DNA of 64,000 nucleotides, taken from assembly GCF_030931715.1 (NCBI RefSeq), contig NZ_CP133261.1, positions 3,698,643 through 3,762,642 on the forward strand, in the 5' to 3' direction. The stretch comes from Tissierella sp. MB52-C2. Lineage in GTDB: Bacteria; Bacillota; Clostridia; Tissierellales; Tissierellaceae. Below the pieces are notes generated by a model. The model did no database searches. It worked only from the letters and a program-made list of their open reading frames with translations, and was not told the origin of the DNA. The translations under genes were made by a program, and so were the position numbers. This document shows, piece after piece, positions 52,261 to 60,638 of the stretch; position 1 is the first letter of the stretch, and each line of letters begins with the position of its first letter.

Positions 52261-53475
52261 ATGGAATTACAAGGAGAACATAATATAGCAAAGGTTTTTA
52301 CCGATAATCTTGAAGATGGTGCAAAGGAACAGATACTTGAATTACTAAATCAAGATTTTGTTAAGGATTCTAAAGTTCGAATAATGCCTGATGTTCATCA
52401 AGGTATGGGGTGTGTAATTGGCTTTACAGCTGATATGGGAGATAAGGTAATACCCAATATTGTTGGAGTTGATATAGGATGTGGCATGCTTACTGTAGAG
52501 CTTGGACATATAGATATAGATTTACCTAAATTAGATGATATAATACACAAAAGAATTCCGTCAGGCAAATCTACTCATAATGAAAGGAAATCCAAATTTG
52601 ACAAATTAAATGATTTATATTGTTTTAGAGATTTGAAGGATACCAAAAGAATTGAAAGAAGTATAGGAACATTAGGTGGAGGCAATCATTTCATTGAAGT
52701 CGGAGTAGATAGTAAAAACAACAAATACTTAGTGATCCATTCAGGCAGTAGAAATCTAGGGAAACAAGTTGCAGAGATATATCAAAGGCTAGCTATAGAT
52801 TTATGTAGTGGAAAAGAAGATTACTTTATTAAAAGAGATGAAATAATTACTGGATATAAAGCAGAAGGTAAAAGAAAAGAAATAAAGAAGGTGCTTGAAG
52901 AACTAAAAAAGGAATATGATAATCTCCAACCTAGCTATCCAAAAGCATTATGTTATTTAACTGGAGAATATAGAGAAAAGTATTTACATGATATGAAAAT
53001 TTGTCAAGAATATGCAAGCTTAAATCGTGAAGTGATGGTAGATATCATCCTACAATCTTTATTTAAAAAAGGATTGCATGAGTTTACCTACTTTGAAACC
53101 ATTCATAACTATATTAATTTCAAAGATAATATTATTAGGAAAGGGGCTATATCAGCTTATGAGGGAGAGAAAGTTTTAATCCCTATAAACATGCGAGATG
53201 GTTCCATAGTTGCCATAGGAAAGGGAAATCCAGATTGGAACTATTCAGCTCCCCATGGTGCAGGAAGACTTATGAGCAGAAATGTTGCAAAGGAATCTGT
53301 TAATTTAGATGATTTTAGAAAAAGTATGGAAGGTATATATTCTACATCAGTAAATGAATACACATTAGATGAATCGCCTTTTGCCTATAAGCCTATAGAA
53401 GAAATACTCAATAATATTACTGAAACTGCCAAGATTGTAGATATAATAAGGCCAATATATAATTTTAAAGCATAG
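52261..53475 (+). CDS. rtcB: RtcB-family RNA-splicing ligase
   Basis: The protein has 404 residues. RtcB joins RNA 2',3'-cyclic phosphate or 3'-phosphate ends to 5'-OH ends with GTP and Mn2+. Motifs: MPDVHQGMGCVIG, GVDIGCGM (metal cysteine 74), GGGNHFIE (139-146) and SAPHGAGRLMSR, with the histidine that is guanylated. Length is close to the bacterial norm. A GTG-like purine stretch precedes the ATG. No archease gene is adjacent. It lies behind the diguanylate cyclase with a gap of 25 bp; a functional tie is not evident. Confidence 0.92.
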   Translation: MELQGEHNIAKVFTDNLEDGAKEQILELLNQDFVKDSKVRIMPDVHQGMGCVIGFTADMGDKVIPNIVGVDIGCGMLTVELGHIDIDLPKLDDIIHKRIPSGKSTHNERKSKFDKLNDLYCFRDLKDTKRIERSIGTLGGGNHFIEVGVDSKNNKYLVIHSGSRNLGKQVAEIYQRLAIDLCSGKEDYFIKRDEIITGYKAEGKRKEIKKVLEELKKEYDNLQPSYPKALCYLTGEYREKYLHDMKICQEYASLNREVMVDIILQSLFKKGLHEFTYFETIHNYINFKDNIIRKGAISAYEGEKVLIPINMRDGSIVAIGKGNPDWNYSAPHGAGRLMSRNVAKESVNLDDFRKSMEGIYSTSVNEYTLDESPFAYKPIEEILNNITETAKIVDIIRPIYNFKA

Positions 53476-53486
53476 GAAAAATATTG

Positions 53487-53515
53487 TTGACATATTTAGA
53501 CCCCTATGCTAATAT
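53487..53515 (+). promoter_or_regulatory. Promoter of the methionine operon leader
   Basis: TTGACA (53487-53492) and TAATAT (53510-53515) are 17 bp apart, just before the first aptamer. Confidence 0.8.
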
Positions 53516-53537
53516 GATTAATAACTTAATAGCTTTA

Positions 53538-53675
53538 CTTATCAAGAGTTAGGGTAGAGAATTAGCTCTATGACCCTACGCCAACCTGTTATTTAACAAG
53601 GTGGTTCTGCTAATGCCGATAAGAGAGATTTCATAGAAAATCAACCTTCTTAGCATTAGCTAAGAAGGTTTTTTT
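53538..53675 (+). promoter_or_regulatory. SAM-I/IV-clan-like variant riboswitch with terminator (first of two)
   Basis: P1 is CTTATC / GATAAG (53538-53543 with 53618-53623). Core elements resemble SAM-I: AAGAG after P1, ATGACCC then GCCAACC, and GGT...TGCTAATGCC. The P4 hairpin of SAM-I is absent, giving a short aptamer of 86 nt. The terminator is AACCTTCTTAGC / GCTAAGAAGGTT (53643-53654 with 53659-53670) plus TTTTT. GCTAATGC in the aptamer core (53609-53616) pairs perfectly with GCATTAGC (53653-53660), giving an antiterminator. Ligand binding should therefore stop transcription. SAM as ligand is inferred. Confidence 0.65.
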
Positions 53676-53694
53676 AATTACAATTTAATATTTT

Positions 53695-53853
53695 CTTATC
53701 TAGAGTGGTGGAGGGACTGGCCCAATGAAACCCAGCAACAGTTTTAAGCTATGGCTTAAAAAATGTGCTAATTCCTGCGGTGAAAACTGAGAGATAAGAA
53801 GTGGAGTTATATTTTTATATAAAAAATCCCTTCTTATCTTAGAAGGGATTTTT
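53695..53853 (+). promoter_or_regulatory. SAM-I (S-box) riboswitch with terminator (second of two)
   Basis: P1 is CTTATC / GATAAG (53695-53700 with 53793-53798). Canonical core: GGTGGAGGGACTGGCCC, AATGAAACCCAGCAAC and GTGCTAATTCC. The terminator is AAAAATCCCTTCT / AGAAGGGATTTTT (53822-53834 with 53841-53853). GATAAGAAG of P1 pairs with CTTCTTATC in the terminator as antiterminator. SAM binding turns off metA-hom-lysC. Confidence 0.95.
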
Positions 53854-53877
53854 CAATTATAAAAGGGGGAGTAAAAG

Positions 53878-53952
53878 ATGAAAAAGGAAATCGAATATTT
53901 AAATGAAGGCTTGAGATTAGTATATATGGGTGGGTCTAATATATGGGTTTAG
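53878..53952 (+). CDS. 24-residue upstream reading frame overlapping metA
   Basis: ATG at 53878 has AGGGGGAG at ideal distance. The frame begins MKKEIEYL, ends GGSNIWV, and stops at 53950-53952, ten bases inside metA. The metA start at 53943 has no good binding site of its own, so translation of metA probably depends on ribosomes finishing this frame. It may be a coupling leader or the remnant of a lost gene. No family was recognised. Confidence 0.5.
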   Translation: MKKEIEYLNEGLRLVYMGGSNIWV

Positions 53953-54815
53953 TAATCAATGAAAATATTTTAGCAATAGATTTATTAAGAAAGGATAATA
54001 TAGACATTGATCTTCAAGGCGACTCTCAGGATTCTCTAAAGGTATTAGTATTAAATTTAATGCCAAATAAATTGGATACTGAATATCAACTATTAAGATT
54101 ATTGGGAAATAGTTTTGTAGACATACAGGTAGATTTTCTATATGTAAGATCACATAAACCTAAAAATACAAACTTGAATTACCTAGAAAGAGCTTATAAA
54201 ACATTAGAGCAAATAAAAAATACAAACTATGATGGAATGATAATGACAGGTGCCCCCTTAGAATTTGTGGATTTTGATGATATATCTTATTGGAATGAGT
54301 TAAAGCTTATAATGGATTATTCTAATAAATATGTTAAGTCCACTATATATCTATGTTGGGCAGCAGTAGCAGGACTATATTATAACTATAAAATACCTAA
54401 ACACATCATTGATAAAAAGGTAGTAGGAATATTTAGTCATGAAATCATAGGAAGAAATTCTCTATTATTTAAAGGGCTTGAACAAGAAATAATCTCCCCA
54501 CATTCTAGATATTTTGAAATTAGGGAGGAGGATATAAGAGATATAAGGGAATTAGAGGTTTTATCTAAATCTAATGATGTGGGAATATATATATTGGCTG
54601 AAAGAGAAGGAAAGGCAATATATATTACAGGACATCCAGAATATAATACAGATACTTTAGAAAATGAATATAAAAGGGATAGAAATAAAGGGTTAGCACC
54701 TGATTTGCCTAGAAATTATTTTCCCAATGATGATTTTTCTCTAGTACCTAGAAATACATGGAGGAATCATTCACAGATATTAATGGATAACTGGATAAGA
54801 TATTGTTTAGTGTAA
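53943..54815 (+). CDS. metA: Homoserine O-acyltransferase (MetA family)
   Basis: The protein has 290 residues. It activates homoserine for methionine synthesis. Catalytic cysteine 138 lies in YLCWAAVAGLY; histidine 231 and glutamate 233 lie in TGHPEY. Position 107 in TGAPLEFVD is glutamate, the residue that in Bacillus-type MetA favours acetyl-CoA over succinyl-CoA, so acetylation is inferred. First gene of metA-hom-lysC behind two SAM-type riboswitches. The start lacks its own strong binding site and overlaps a 24-codon frame. Confidence 0.9.
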   Translation: MGLVINENILAIDLLRKDNIDIDLQGDSQDSLKVLVLNLMPNKLDTEYQLLRLLGNSFVDIQVDFLYVRSHKPKNTNLNYLERAYKTLEQIKNTNYDGMIMTGAPLEFVDFDDISYWNELKLIMDYSNKYVKSTIYLCWAAVAGLYYNYKIPKHIIDKKVVGIFSHEIIGRNSLLFKGLEQEIISPHSRYFEIREEDIRDIRELEVLSKSNDVGIYILAEREGKAIYITGHPEYNTDTLENEYKRDRNKGLAPDLPRNYFPNDDFSLVPRNTWRNHSQILMDNWIRYCLV

Positions 54816-54831
54816 GAAAAGGGGTGTAGCA

Positions 54832-56061
54832 ATGTTAAATATTGGGTTATTAGGATTGGGAGTAGTAGGAATAGGTATTGTCCAGATATTAGAAGAGAGA
54901 AAAGATTATTTAGAAAAGTTTATAAAAAAGGAAATTAATATATCTAAGATACTGGTAAAGGACATAGAGAAGATAAGAGATATTGAAATAGATAGAAGAA
55001 AGCTTACTACAGATATTCATGAAATAATCGAAGACAATAGTATTGATGTAATTATTGAAGTTATGGGTGGTTTAGATAAGCCCTATGAATATATAAAAGA
55101 AGCATTAAGTAGAGGAAAGAATGTGATCACAGCAAATAAAGCTGTAGTAGCAAAATATTTAGAGGAGTTAACAGATTTAGCAAGAAAAAATAACAGACTT
55201 TTTCTATATGAAGCTAGTGTAGGTGGAGGAATCCCAATTATAAAACCATTAAAGGAGCAAATAAATATAAATGAAATACAGGAAATAAGAGGGATTTTAA
55301 ATGGGACTTCTAATTATATACTGACAAGGATGGTAACAGATGATTTAAGTTTCAAAGAAGCCCTAGAAATAAGTCAAAATTTAGGTTATGCAGAAGCAGA
55401 CCCTACTGATGATATTGAAGGTTATGATACTAGAAGAAAACTTAGAATTTTATCTACGATTGCATTTAAAGATAGGATAAATGAAGATAATATCTCATGC
55501 TATGGCATCAATAGCATAAATTTTAAAGATATAAAAAATATAAAAAACATGAATTGTACGATTAAATTGTTAGGTACAGCAGTCTTAAATAATAATAAAT
55601 ACTATGCTTCTGTTGAGCCAGTTATTTTGAGTCAGGATTCTTATCTGGGAAAAGTTGATAATGCTAAAAACTTAGTTTCTTTTATAGGAGATATGGTTGG
55701 AGAATTAAGGTTTTTTGGAGAAGGTGCCGGGAGATTTCCTACAGCTAATGCAGTATTAAGTGATTTAATAGACATTACAACCAATACTTATCCAAAAATG
55801 AGTTTGGGAGTGAATATAGATTTAGATAATATGAACAGATTATATAAAGGAAAATATTATATGAGAATTGACACTAGAGAAAATACTGAAGATAAAATAG
55901 AAAAATATATTAAGGAAAATGGGATTATAGAAAATATGATTGAGAAGAAAGAGGGCATTATATTTACAACTAAATCCATATCAAAAGAAAAATTAGAAAG
56001 AATGACAGATTTATTTAAGATAGATAAGAAAGATTACTTCACTGCAAGATTAGAAGTATAA
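54832..56061 (+). CDS. hom: Homoserine dehydrogenase
   Basis: The protein has 409 residues. It reduces aspartate semialdehyde to homoserine. N-terminal Rossmann motif GLLGLGVVGIGIV (residues 4-16), ANKAVVAKY near 100, catalytic-region EASVGGGIPIIKPL, GILNGTSNYILT and the substrate lysine/aspartate region YAEADPTDDIEGYD. A short C-terminal stretch of about 70 residues looks like a reduced ACT regulatory domain. AAGGGGTG precedes the ATG. It supplies the substrate of metA in the same operon. Confidence 0.93.
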   Translation: MLNIGLLGLGVVGIGIVQILEERKDYLEKFIKKEINISKILVKDIEKIRDIEIDRRKLTTDIHEIIEDNSIDVIIEVMGGLDKPYEYIKEALSRGKNVITANKAVVAKYLEELTDLARKNNRLFLYEASVGGGIPIIKPLKEQININEIQEIRGILNGTSNYILTRMVTDDLSFKEALEISQNLGYAEADPTDDIEGYDTRRKLRILSTIAFKDRINEDNISCYGINSINFKDIKNIKNMNCTIKLLGTAVLNNNKYYASVEPVILSQDSYLGKVDNAKNLVSFIGDMVGELRFFGEGAGRFPTANAVLSDLIDITTNTYPKMSLGVNIDLDNMNRLYKGKYYMRIDTRENTEDKIEKYIKENGIIENMIEKKEGIIFTTKSISKEKLERMTDLFKIDKKDYFTARLEV

Positions 56062-56076
56062 AAAGGGTGTGATTTC

Positions 56077-57267
56077 ATGATTGTTCAAAAATATGGCGGG
56101 AGTTCTTTAGAAACTACTGATAAAATTATTCAAGTAGCTAAAAAAATAATTGAAAGAAAGAGAACTGCTAAAAATATTGTAGTTGCAGTTTCAGCTATGG
56201 GAAAGACTACAGATCGATTGATTGAATTAGCAAAAGAAATATCTTCAGATCCTATAGAAAGAGAATTAGATGTATTGTTGTCCATAGGAGAACAACAGAC
56301 AATATCCTTATTATCCATGGCATTAAATAATTTGGGGCATAAAGCTATTTCTTTGACAGGAACACAAGCTAGAATAAATACTAAAGGAAATTATACTAGG
56401 GCCAGTATAGAAGATATTGAAAAAAGTATAATAAACAAATATTTAGAAGAAGGCAATATAGTAGTTATAGCAGGTTTTCAAGGTGTTAATGAAAAAGGAG
56501 ATATTACAACTTTGGGAAGGGGAGGCTCTGACACTACTGCTGTAGCTTTAGCTGCTAAATTTAACTGTCCTTGTGAAATATATACAGATGTAGATGGAAT
56601 ATATTCCATAGATCCTAGATTATACGAAGGGCCTTGTAAAATATCAAAAATAAATTATGATATTGCCTTGGAAATGGCTAGATTAGGTGCTAAGGTAGTT
56701 GATAAAAGAGCTTTAGCCTTGGGAAAGAGATATGACGTGCCAATATATGTTGGAGATAGCTTTAAAGACCAATTGGGAACCAGAATAGGAGGGGAAAGCA
56801 TGGAAGAATTGAAAATATTATCATTGATGGTAGATGATAACCAAGTAGAAGTAAGGATAAAAAATATTCCAAACAAAATAGACAAATTATCTAATGTATT
56901 TAGAATATTAGGGAGATATAATTTAGATATTGGAATGGCAGAAAATAATTTAATAGATGAAGATATAAATATATCCTTTATATGCTCAAAAGAGTATATG
57001 AAATTATTCCCCTCCATAAAGAAGGATATAGTAAACAATGTAGATAGACTTATAGATGTGGAAATAAATGATACTACTAGAATATCCATAGTAGGTACTG
57101 GGAGAATAAATCAAGCTAAGGTCACATCAGAGATATTCGATATAGTAAAAGAATCTGGTATAAAATATAAGAAATTCTGCACATCTGAACTAAGCTTATC
57201 CTATTATTTTGAAAAAGCAGAAGTGAAAAACTTAATCAATAGATTAGCGAAGAATTTTAATTTATAA
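56077..57267 (+). CDS. lysC: Aspartate kinase
   Basis: The protein has 396 residues. It phosphorylates aspartate, the first step toward methionine, lysine and threonine. N-terminal KYGGSSL (5-11), GFQGVNEKGDITTLGRGGSD (about 134-153) and TDVDGIYSIDPR identify the kinase domain. Two ACT-like units follow from about residue 250. AAAAGGGTGTG precedes the ATG. As it sits under SAM riboswitch control it is probably the methionine-dedicated isozyme. Confidence 0.93.
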   Translation: MIVQKYGGSSLETTDKIIQVAKKIIERKRTAKNIVVAVSAMGKTTDRLIELAKEISSDPIERELDVLLSIGEQQTISLLSMALNNLGHKAISLTGTQARINTKGNYTRASIEDIEKSIINKYLEEGNIVVIAGFQGVNEKGDITTLGRGGSDTTAVALAAKFNCPCEIYTDVDGIYSIDPRLYEGPCKISKINYDIALEMARLGAKVVDKRALALGKRYDVPIYVGDSFKDQLGTRIGGESMEELKILSLMVDDNQVEVRIKNIPNKIDKLSNVFRILGRYNLDIGMAENNLIDEDINISFICSKEYMKLFPSIKKDIVNNVDRLIDVEINDTTRISIVGTGRINQAKVTSEIFDIVKESGIKYKKFCTSELSLSYYFEKAEVKNLINRLAKNFNL

Positions 57268-57277
57268 TACAAATAAG

Positions 57278-57310
57278 AAGATGATTTCTGTATTGAGCAG
57301 AGATTATCTT
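57278..57310 (+). terminator. Intrinsic terminator of the methionine operon
   Basis: The 13-bp stem AAGATGATTTCTG / CAGAGATTATCTT has two G-T wobbles and is followed by TTTTATTTTT. Confidence 0.8.
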
Positions 57311-57364
57311 TTTTATTTTTAAATATATTGTGTTAACTCTATTAAAAGAGGGTATTATATACAT

Positions 57365-57384
57365 AAGTTAGGCATGCCTAACTT
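57365..57384. promoter_or_regulatory. DtxR/MntR-type operator
   Basis: AAGTTAGGCATGCCTAACTT is a perfect 20-bp palindrome with the TTAGG...CCTAA arms seen in DtxR/IdeR/SirR-type boxes. It lies 22 bp before the start codon of the DtxR-family gene and just behind a -10-like TTATAT, so metal-loaded repressor would autoregulate the whole metal-import operon. Confidence 0.85.
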
Positions 57385-57406
57385 AATACAATTACGGAGG
57401 AAGATT

Positions 57407-57808
57407 ATGAACATAAATAAAGAAGATTATTTAAAGGCGATTTATGAGCTAGGTGGTGACAAGGAGCAGGTTAGCAATAAGAATATAGCTAGAGCACTTA
57501 ATATATCACCTCCCTCTGTATCAGAGATGATAAAAAAGCTATTACAAGATGGCTATGTTGAATATACAGTGTATCAAGGTATAAAACTTACAGAATATGG
57601 AGCTACAGAAGCTAGGAAAATTAGAAGGAGACATCTTCTGTGGGAGGTTTTTCTTGTGGAGAAACTAGGATATAATTCTGAGGAAGTACATGATGAAGCA
57701 GAGAAACTAGAGCATGTAACTAATAAAAAGCTAGAAGAAAAATTGGATGAATATTTGAATTATCCTGAGGTATGTCCCCATGGGTCAAAAATAATAAGGG
57801 AGGAATAA
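57407..57808 (+). CDS. DtxR/MntR-family metal-dependent repressor
   Basis: The protein has 133 residues, the short MntR-like form without an SH3 domain. The winged helix covers residues about 5-65 (NIARALNISPPSVSEMIKKL). Likely metal ligands include residues in RRRHLLWEVFL, EVHDEAEKLEHV and the C-terminal CPHG. The ATG at 57407 has GGAGGAAG; the longer frame from 57374 would start inside the operator and is rejected. First gene of an operon with a Mn/Zn importer. Mn2+ or Fe2+ as co-repressor cannot be told. Confidence 0.9.
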   Translation: MNINKEDYLKAIYELGGDKEQVSNKNIARALNISPPSVSEMIKKLLQDGYVEYTVYQGIKLTEYGATEARKIRRRHLLWEVFLVEKLGYNSEEVHDEAEKLEHVTNKKLEEKLDEYLNYPEVCPHGSKIIREE

Positions 57809-57811
57809 GTA

Positions 57812-58738
57812 ATGAAAAAGATATTGATTTTAATAATGGTAGTATCTATATTAACTACTTTTGTATCAGGATGTGGAAATCCAAATAAGGAGAATGATAC
57901 TGGATATAAGGTCGTAGCCACTACTACCTTAGTAGCAGATCTTGTAAAATCCATTGGAGGAGAATATGTAAGTGTTCAAGGATTAATGGGACCAGGAGTT
58001 GATCCTCATTTATATAAAGCAAGTGCAGGAGATGTTAAACTAATGCAAAATGCAGATATGGTAGTTTATAATGGTCTTCATTTAGAGGGAAAAATGGGAG
58101 AGATATTTGAAAATATAGAAGATAGTGAGAAAGTAATTTTAGCAGTAACACAAGGTATAGATGAATCAAGCTTTATTGATTTTGTTTCAAGTCCTGGAAG
58201 CTTCGACCCTCATATTTGGTTTGATGTAAAGCTTTGGAAGGAAGCTGCAAAAACTGTGGCAGAAGGACTCAAAGAACTAGATGAAGAACATGCAAAGGAT
58301 TTTGATATTAGTTTAGAAAAATACTTAGGAGAGCTTGATAAGCTTGAGGAATATATTAATCAAAGAATATCTGAAATTCCTGAGGAAAATAGAGTTCTTA
58401 TAACTGCACATGATGCTTTTAATTATTTTGGGAATGCCTACGGGTTTGAAGTTAAAGGATTGCAAGGCATAAGTACTGCATCAGAAGCAGGGACATCTGA
58501 TGTTCGTCAATTGGCAAAGTTTATTGTAGAGAGGAAGATAAAGGCAATATTTGTTGAGTCATCAGTGCCACGAAAGAGTATTGAAGCATTGCAAGAAGCT
58601 GTTAAGGCTCAGGGATTTGAAGTGGAAATAGGAGGAGAACTTTATTCAGACTCCACAGGTGATGCAGGAACTGATGATGAAACCTATATAGGAACATTTA
58701 AAGCAAATATAGATACAATTATCGATGCCTTAAAATAA
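57812..58738 (+). CDS. Metal ABC transporter substrate-binding lipoprotein (ZnuA/TroA/MntA family)
   Basis: The protein has 308 residues. A lipoprotein signal peptide with lipobox VSGC (cysteine about 21) is followed by a cluster A-I binding protein. Metal ligands are predicted in GVDPHLYK (first histidine), SFDPHIWFD (second histidine), a glutamate near FVESSVPRKS and an aspartate near the C-terminal TDDETYIGT. GGGAGGAA precedes the ATG. It captures Mn2+ or Zn2+ outside the membrane for the next three proteins. Confidence 0.92.
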   Translation: MKKILILIMVVSILTTFVSGCGNPNKENDTGYKVVATTTLVADLVKSIGGEYVSVQGLMGPGVDPHLYKASAGDVKLMQNADMVVYNGLHLEGKMGEIFENIEDSEKVILAVTQGIDESSFIDFVSSPGSFDPHIWFDVKLWKEAAKTVAEGLKELDEEHAKDFDISLEKYLGELDKLEEYINQRISEIPEENRVLITAHDAFNYFGNAYGFEVKGLQGISTASEAGTSDVRQLAKFIVERKIKAIFVESSVPRKSIEALQEAVKAQGFEVEIGGELYSDSTGDAGTDDETYIGTFKANIDTIIDALK

Positions 58739-58766
58739 TCAGATAAATAGCAAGGGGGAATGAAAT

Positions 58767-59501
58767 ATGAATTTTGATTATATAATAGAAGTTGAAGATA
58801 TGACAGTTGCCTATGAAGCAAAACCAGTTTTATGGGACGTTGATCTTAATATACCGAAATCCATTTTAATGGCAGTAGTAGGTCCTAATGGAGCGGGAAA
58901 ATCAACATTAATAAAGGCTATGTTGGATTTAATAAAGCCAGTATCAGGAAATGTATTATTTAATGGAGCATCCTATAAGTCCCAGAGAAAACATATAGGA
59001 TATGTACCTCAGTCTGAATCTGTAGACTGGGATTTTCCTACAAATGTTTTAGATGTAGTTCTTATGGGGAGATATGGGGAAATAGGATGGATAAAACGAC
59101 CTAAGGAAGAGGATAAGAAAAAAGCAAGAGAAGCCTTGGAAAAGGTAAATATGATAGAATTTGCAGATAGACAAATATCACAGTTATCTGGAGGACAGCA
59201 GCAGAGAGTATTTCTTGCAAGAGCATTGGTTCAAGATGCAGATATATACTTTATGGATGAGCCATTTAAAGGTGTAGATGCTAAGACCGAAAAGGCCATA
59301 ATATCCATTTTAAAGGAATTGAAGGAAAGAGGAAAGACCATAATAGTTGTTCACCATGACCTTCAAACTGTGGAAGAATATTTTGATTGGGTGGTATTAT
59401 TAAATACTCAGATTATGGCCAGTGGACCTGTTAGTGAAGTGTTTACAGATGAAAATCTAAGAAAGACTTATAGAAGTACAGGGCAAATTTTAAAGAGGTA
59501 G
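58767..59501 (+). CDS. Metal ABC transporter ATP-binding protein (TroB/MntB family)
   Basis: The protein has 244 residues: Walker A GPNGAGKST (about residue 40), signature LSGGQQQRVF (about 137), Walker B IYFMDEPFKGVDAKTE, with the FKGVD variant typical of the Mn/Zn group. CAAGGGGGAA precedes the ATG. It drives import with the two membrane subunits that follow without gaps. Confidence 0.93.
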   Translation: MNFDYIIEVEDMTVAYEAKPVLWDVDLNIPKSILMAVVGPNGAGKSTLIKAMLDLIKPVSGNVLFNGASYKSQRKHIGYVPQSESVDWDFPTNVLDVVLMGRYGEIGWIKRPKEEDKKKAREALEKVNMIEFADRQISQLSGGQQQRVFLARALVQDADIYFMDEPFKGVDAKTEKAIISILKELKERGKTIIVVHHDLQTVEEYFDWVVLLNTQIMASGPVSEVFTDENLRKTYRSTGQILKR

Positions 59502-60638
59502 GTGAGAAAATTGTTAAATATGATATTAACAGATTATACTCTACAGATTGTATCCTTAGGCTCTGCACTTCTAGGGATAATATCAGGAATTTTAGGAAGT
59601 TTTGCTGTTATAAGGAAGGAAAGTTTGTTGGGAGATGCAATTTCTCACTCTGCCTTACCAGGAATTGCATTGGCATTTTTAATGACTCAAAGTAAAAAGA
59701 CAGAGATACTTCTTTTAGGAGCTTTGATCTCAGGATTATTATCTACATTTATTATTCTTTCCATAGTAAAATATTCAAGAATTAAATTTGATAGTGCCTT
59801 AGCATTGATATTATCGGTATTCTTTGGAGGTGGTATTGTTCTTTTAACCTATATTCAAAAAATACCCAATGCAAATCAAGCAGGCTTAGAAAAATTTATC
59901 TTTGGTCAGGCATCTACTTTTCTAAAAAGAGACATAGAAATAATGGGCATATTGGGAATAGTTTTGATAGCATTGGTTCTTATATTTTGGAAGGAATTCA
60001 AGATAGTATCCTTTGACAGGGATTATGCAGAAAGTCTTGGATTCTCTTCACAGAGAGTAAACGGATTGCTTTTTATTATGATAGTAACAGCTATTATTAT
60101 AGGATTGCAAACTGTAGGAGTTATCTTAATGAGTGCTATGCTTACAGCACCAGCTGTAGCTGCTAGACAGTGGACAAATAAATTATCTGTTATGGTAGTT
60201 TTATCAGCCCTATTTGGAGCAATATCAGGAGTTATTGGTACTATATTAAGCTCTTTAGTTTCAAAATTACCTACGGGACCAATGATAGTAATAGTTATAA
60301 GTATAATAGTAATTTTTAGTTTATGTTTTGCACCTAATAGAGGGTTGATATGGAAATATTTCAGAGATAGAAAGAAGCAAAGGACCATAAATGAAGACCA
60401 AGTACTGGTGAATCTCTATCATTTAGCTATGAATCATGAAGATTTAAACCATAGTCACAATATCTCTATAATAAAACCAGATAAATCTATGACTGCAAAA
60501 TCAGCAAAAGAACTTACAAAGAAACTAGAATCCTTAGGAAGCAGAGGTCTTGCTAAGAAGGATTATTTCAATAAATGGGCAATTACTGAAAAGGGCTTAG
60601 AATATGTGGAAAATTATTTTAAAAAGGAGGAGTTATAG
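59502..60638 (+). CDS. Metal ABC transporter permease with C-terminal winged-helix domain (TroC type)
   Basis: The protein has about 375-378 residues. Eight or so membrane segments in the first 285 residues include the family stretch GDAISHSALPGIALAF (about 41-56). A cytoplasmic tail of about 85 residues (KSAKELTKKLESLGSRGL, then WAITEKGLEYVENYF) looks like a DtxR/MarR-like winged helix. The start is GTG 59502 or TTG 59511. It is adjacent to the ATPase gene. Such tails are known in TroC/TroD-like permeases; their role is unclear. Confidence 0.9.
   Translation: MRKLLNMILTDYTLQIVSLGSALLGIISGILGSFAVIRKESLLGDAISHSALPGIALAFLMTQSKKTEILLLGALISGLLSTFIILSIVKYSRIKFDSALALILSVFFGGGIVLLTYIQKIPNANQAGLEKFIFGQASTFLKRDIEIMGILGIVLIALVLIFWKEFKIVSFDRDYAESLGFSSQRVNGLLFIMIVTAIIIGLQTVGVILMSAMLTAPAVAARQWTNKLSVMVVLSALFGAISGVIGTILSSLVSKLPTGPMIVIVISIIVIFSLCFAPNRGLIWKYFRDRKKQRTINEDQVLVNLYHLAMNHEDLNHSHNISIIKPDKSMTAKSAKELTKKLESLGSRGLAKKDYFNKWAITEKGLEYVENYFKKEEL

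Noticed and set aside
57374-57406. Longer N terminus for the DtxR-family gene
   Set aside because: It would start inside the 20-bp operator; GGAGG fits the ATG at 57407.
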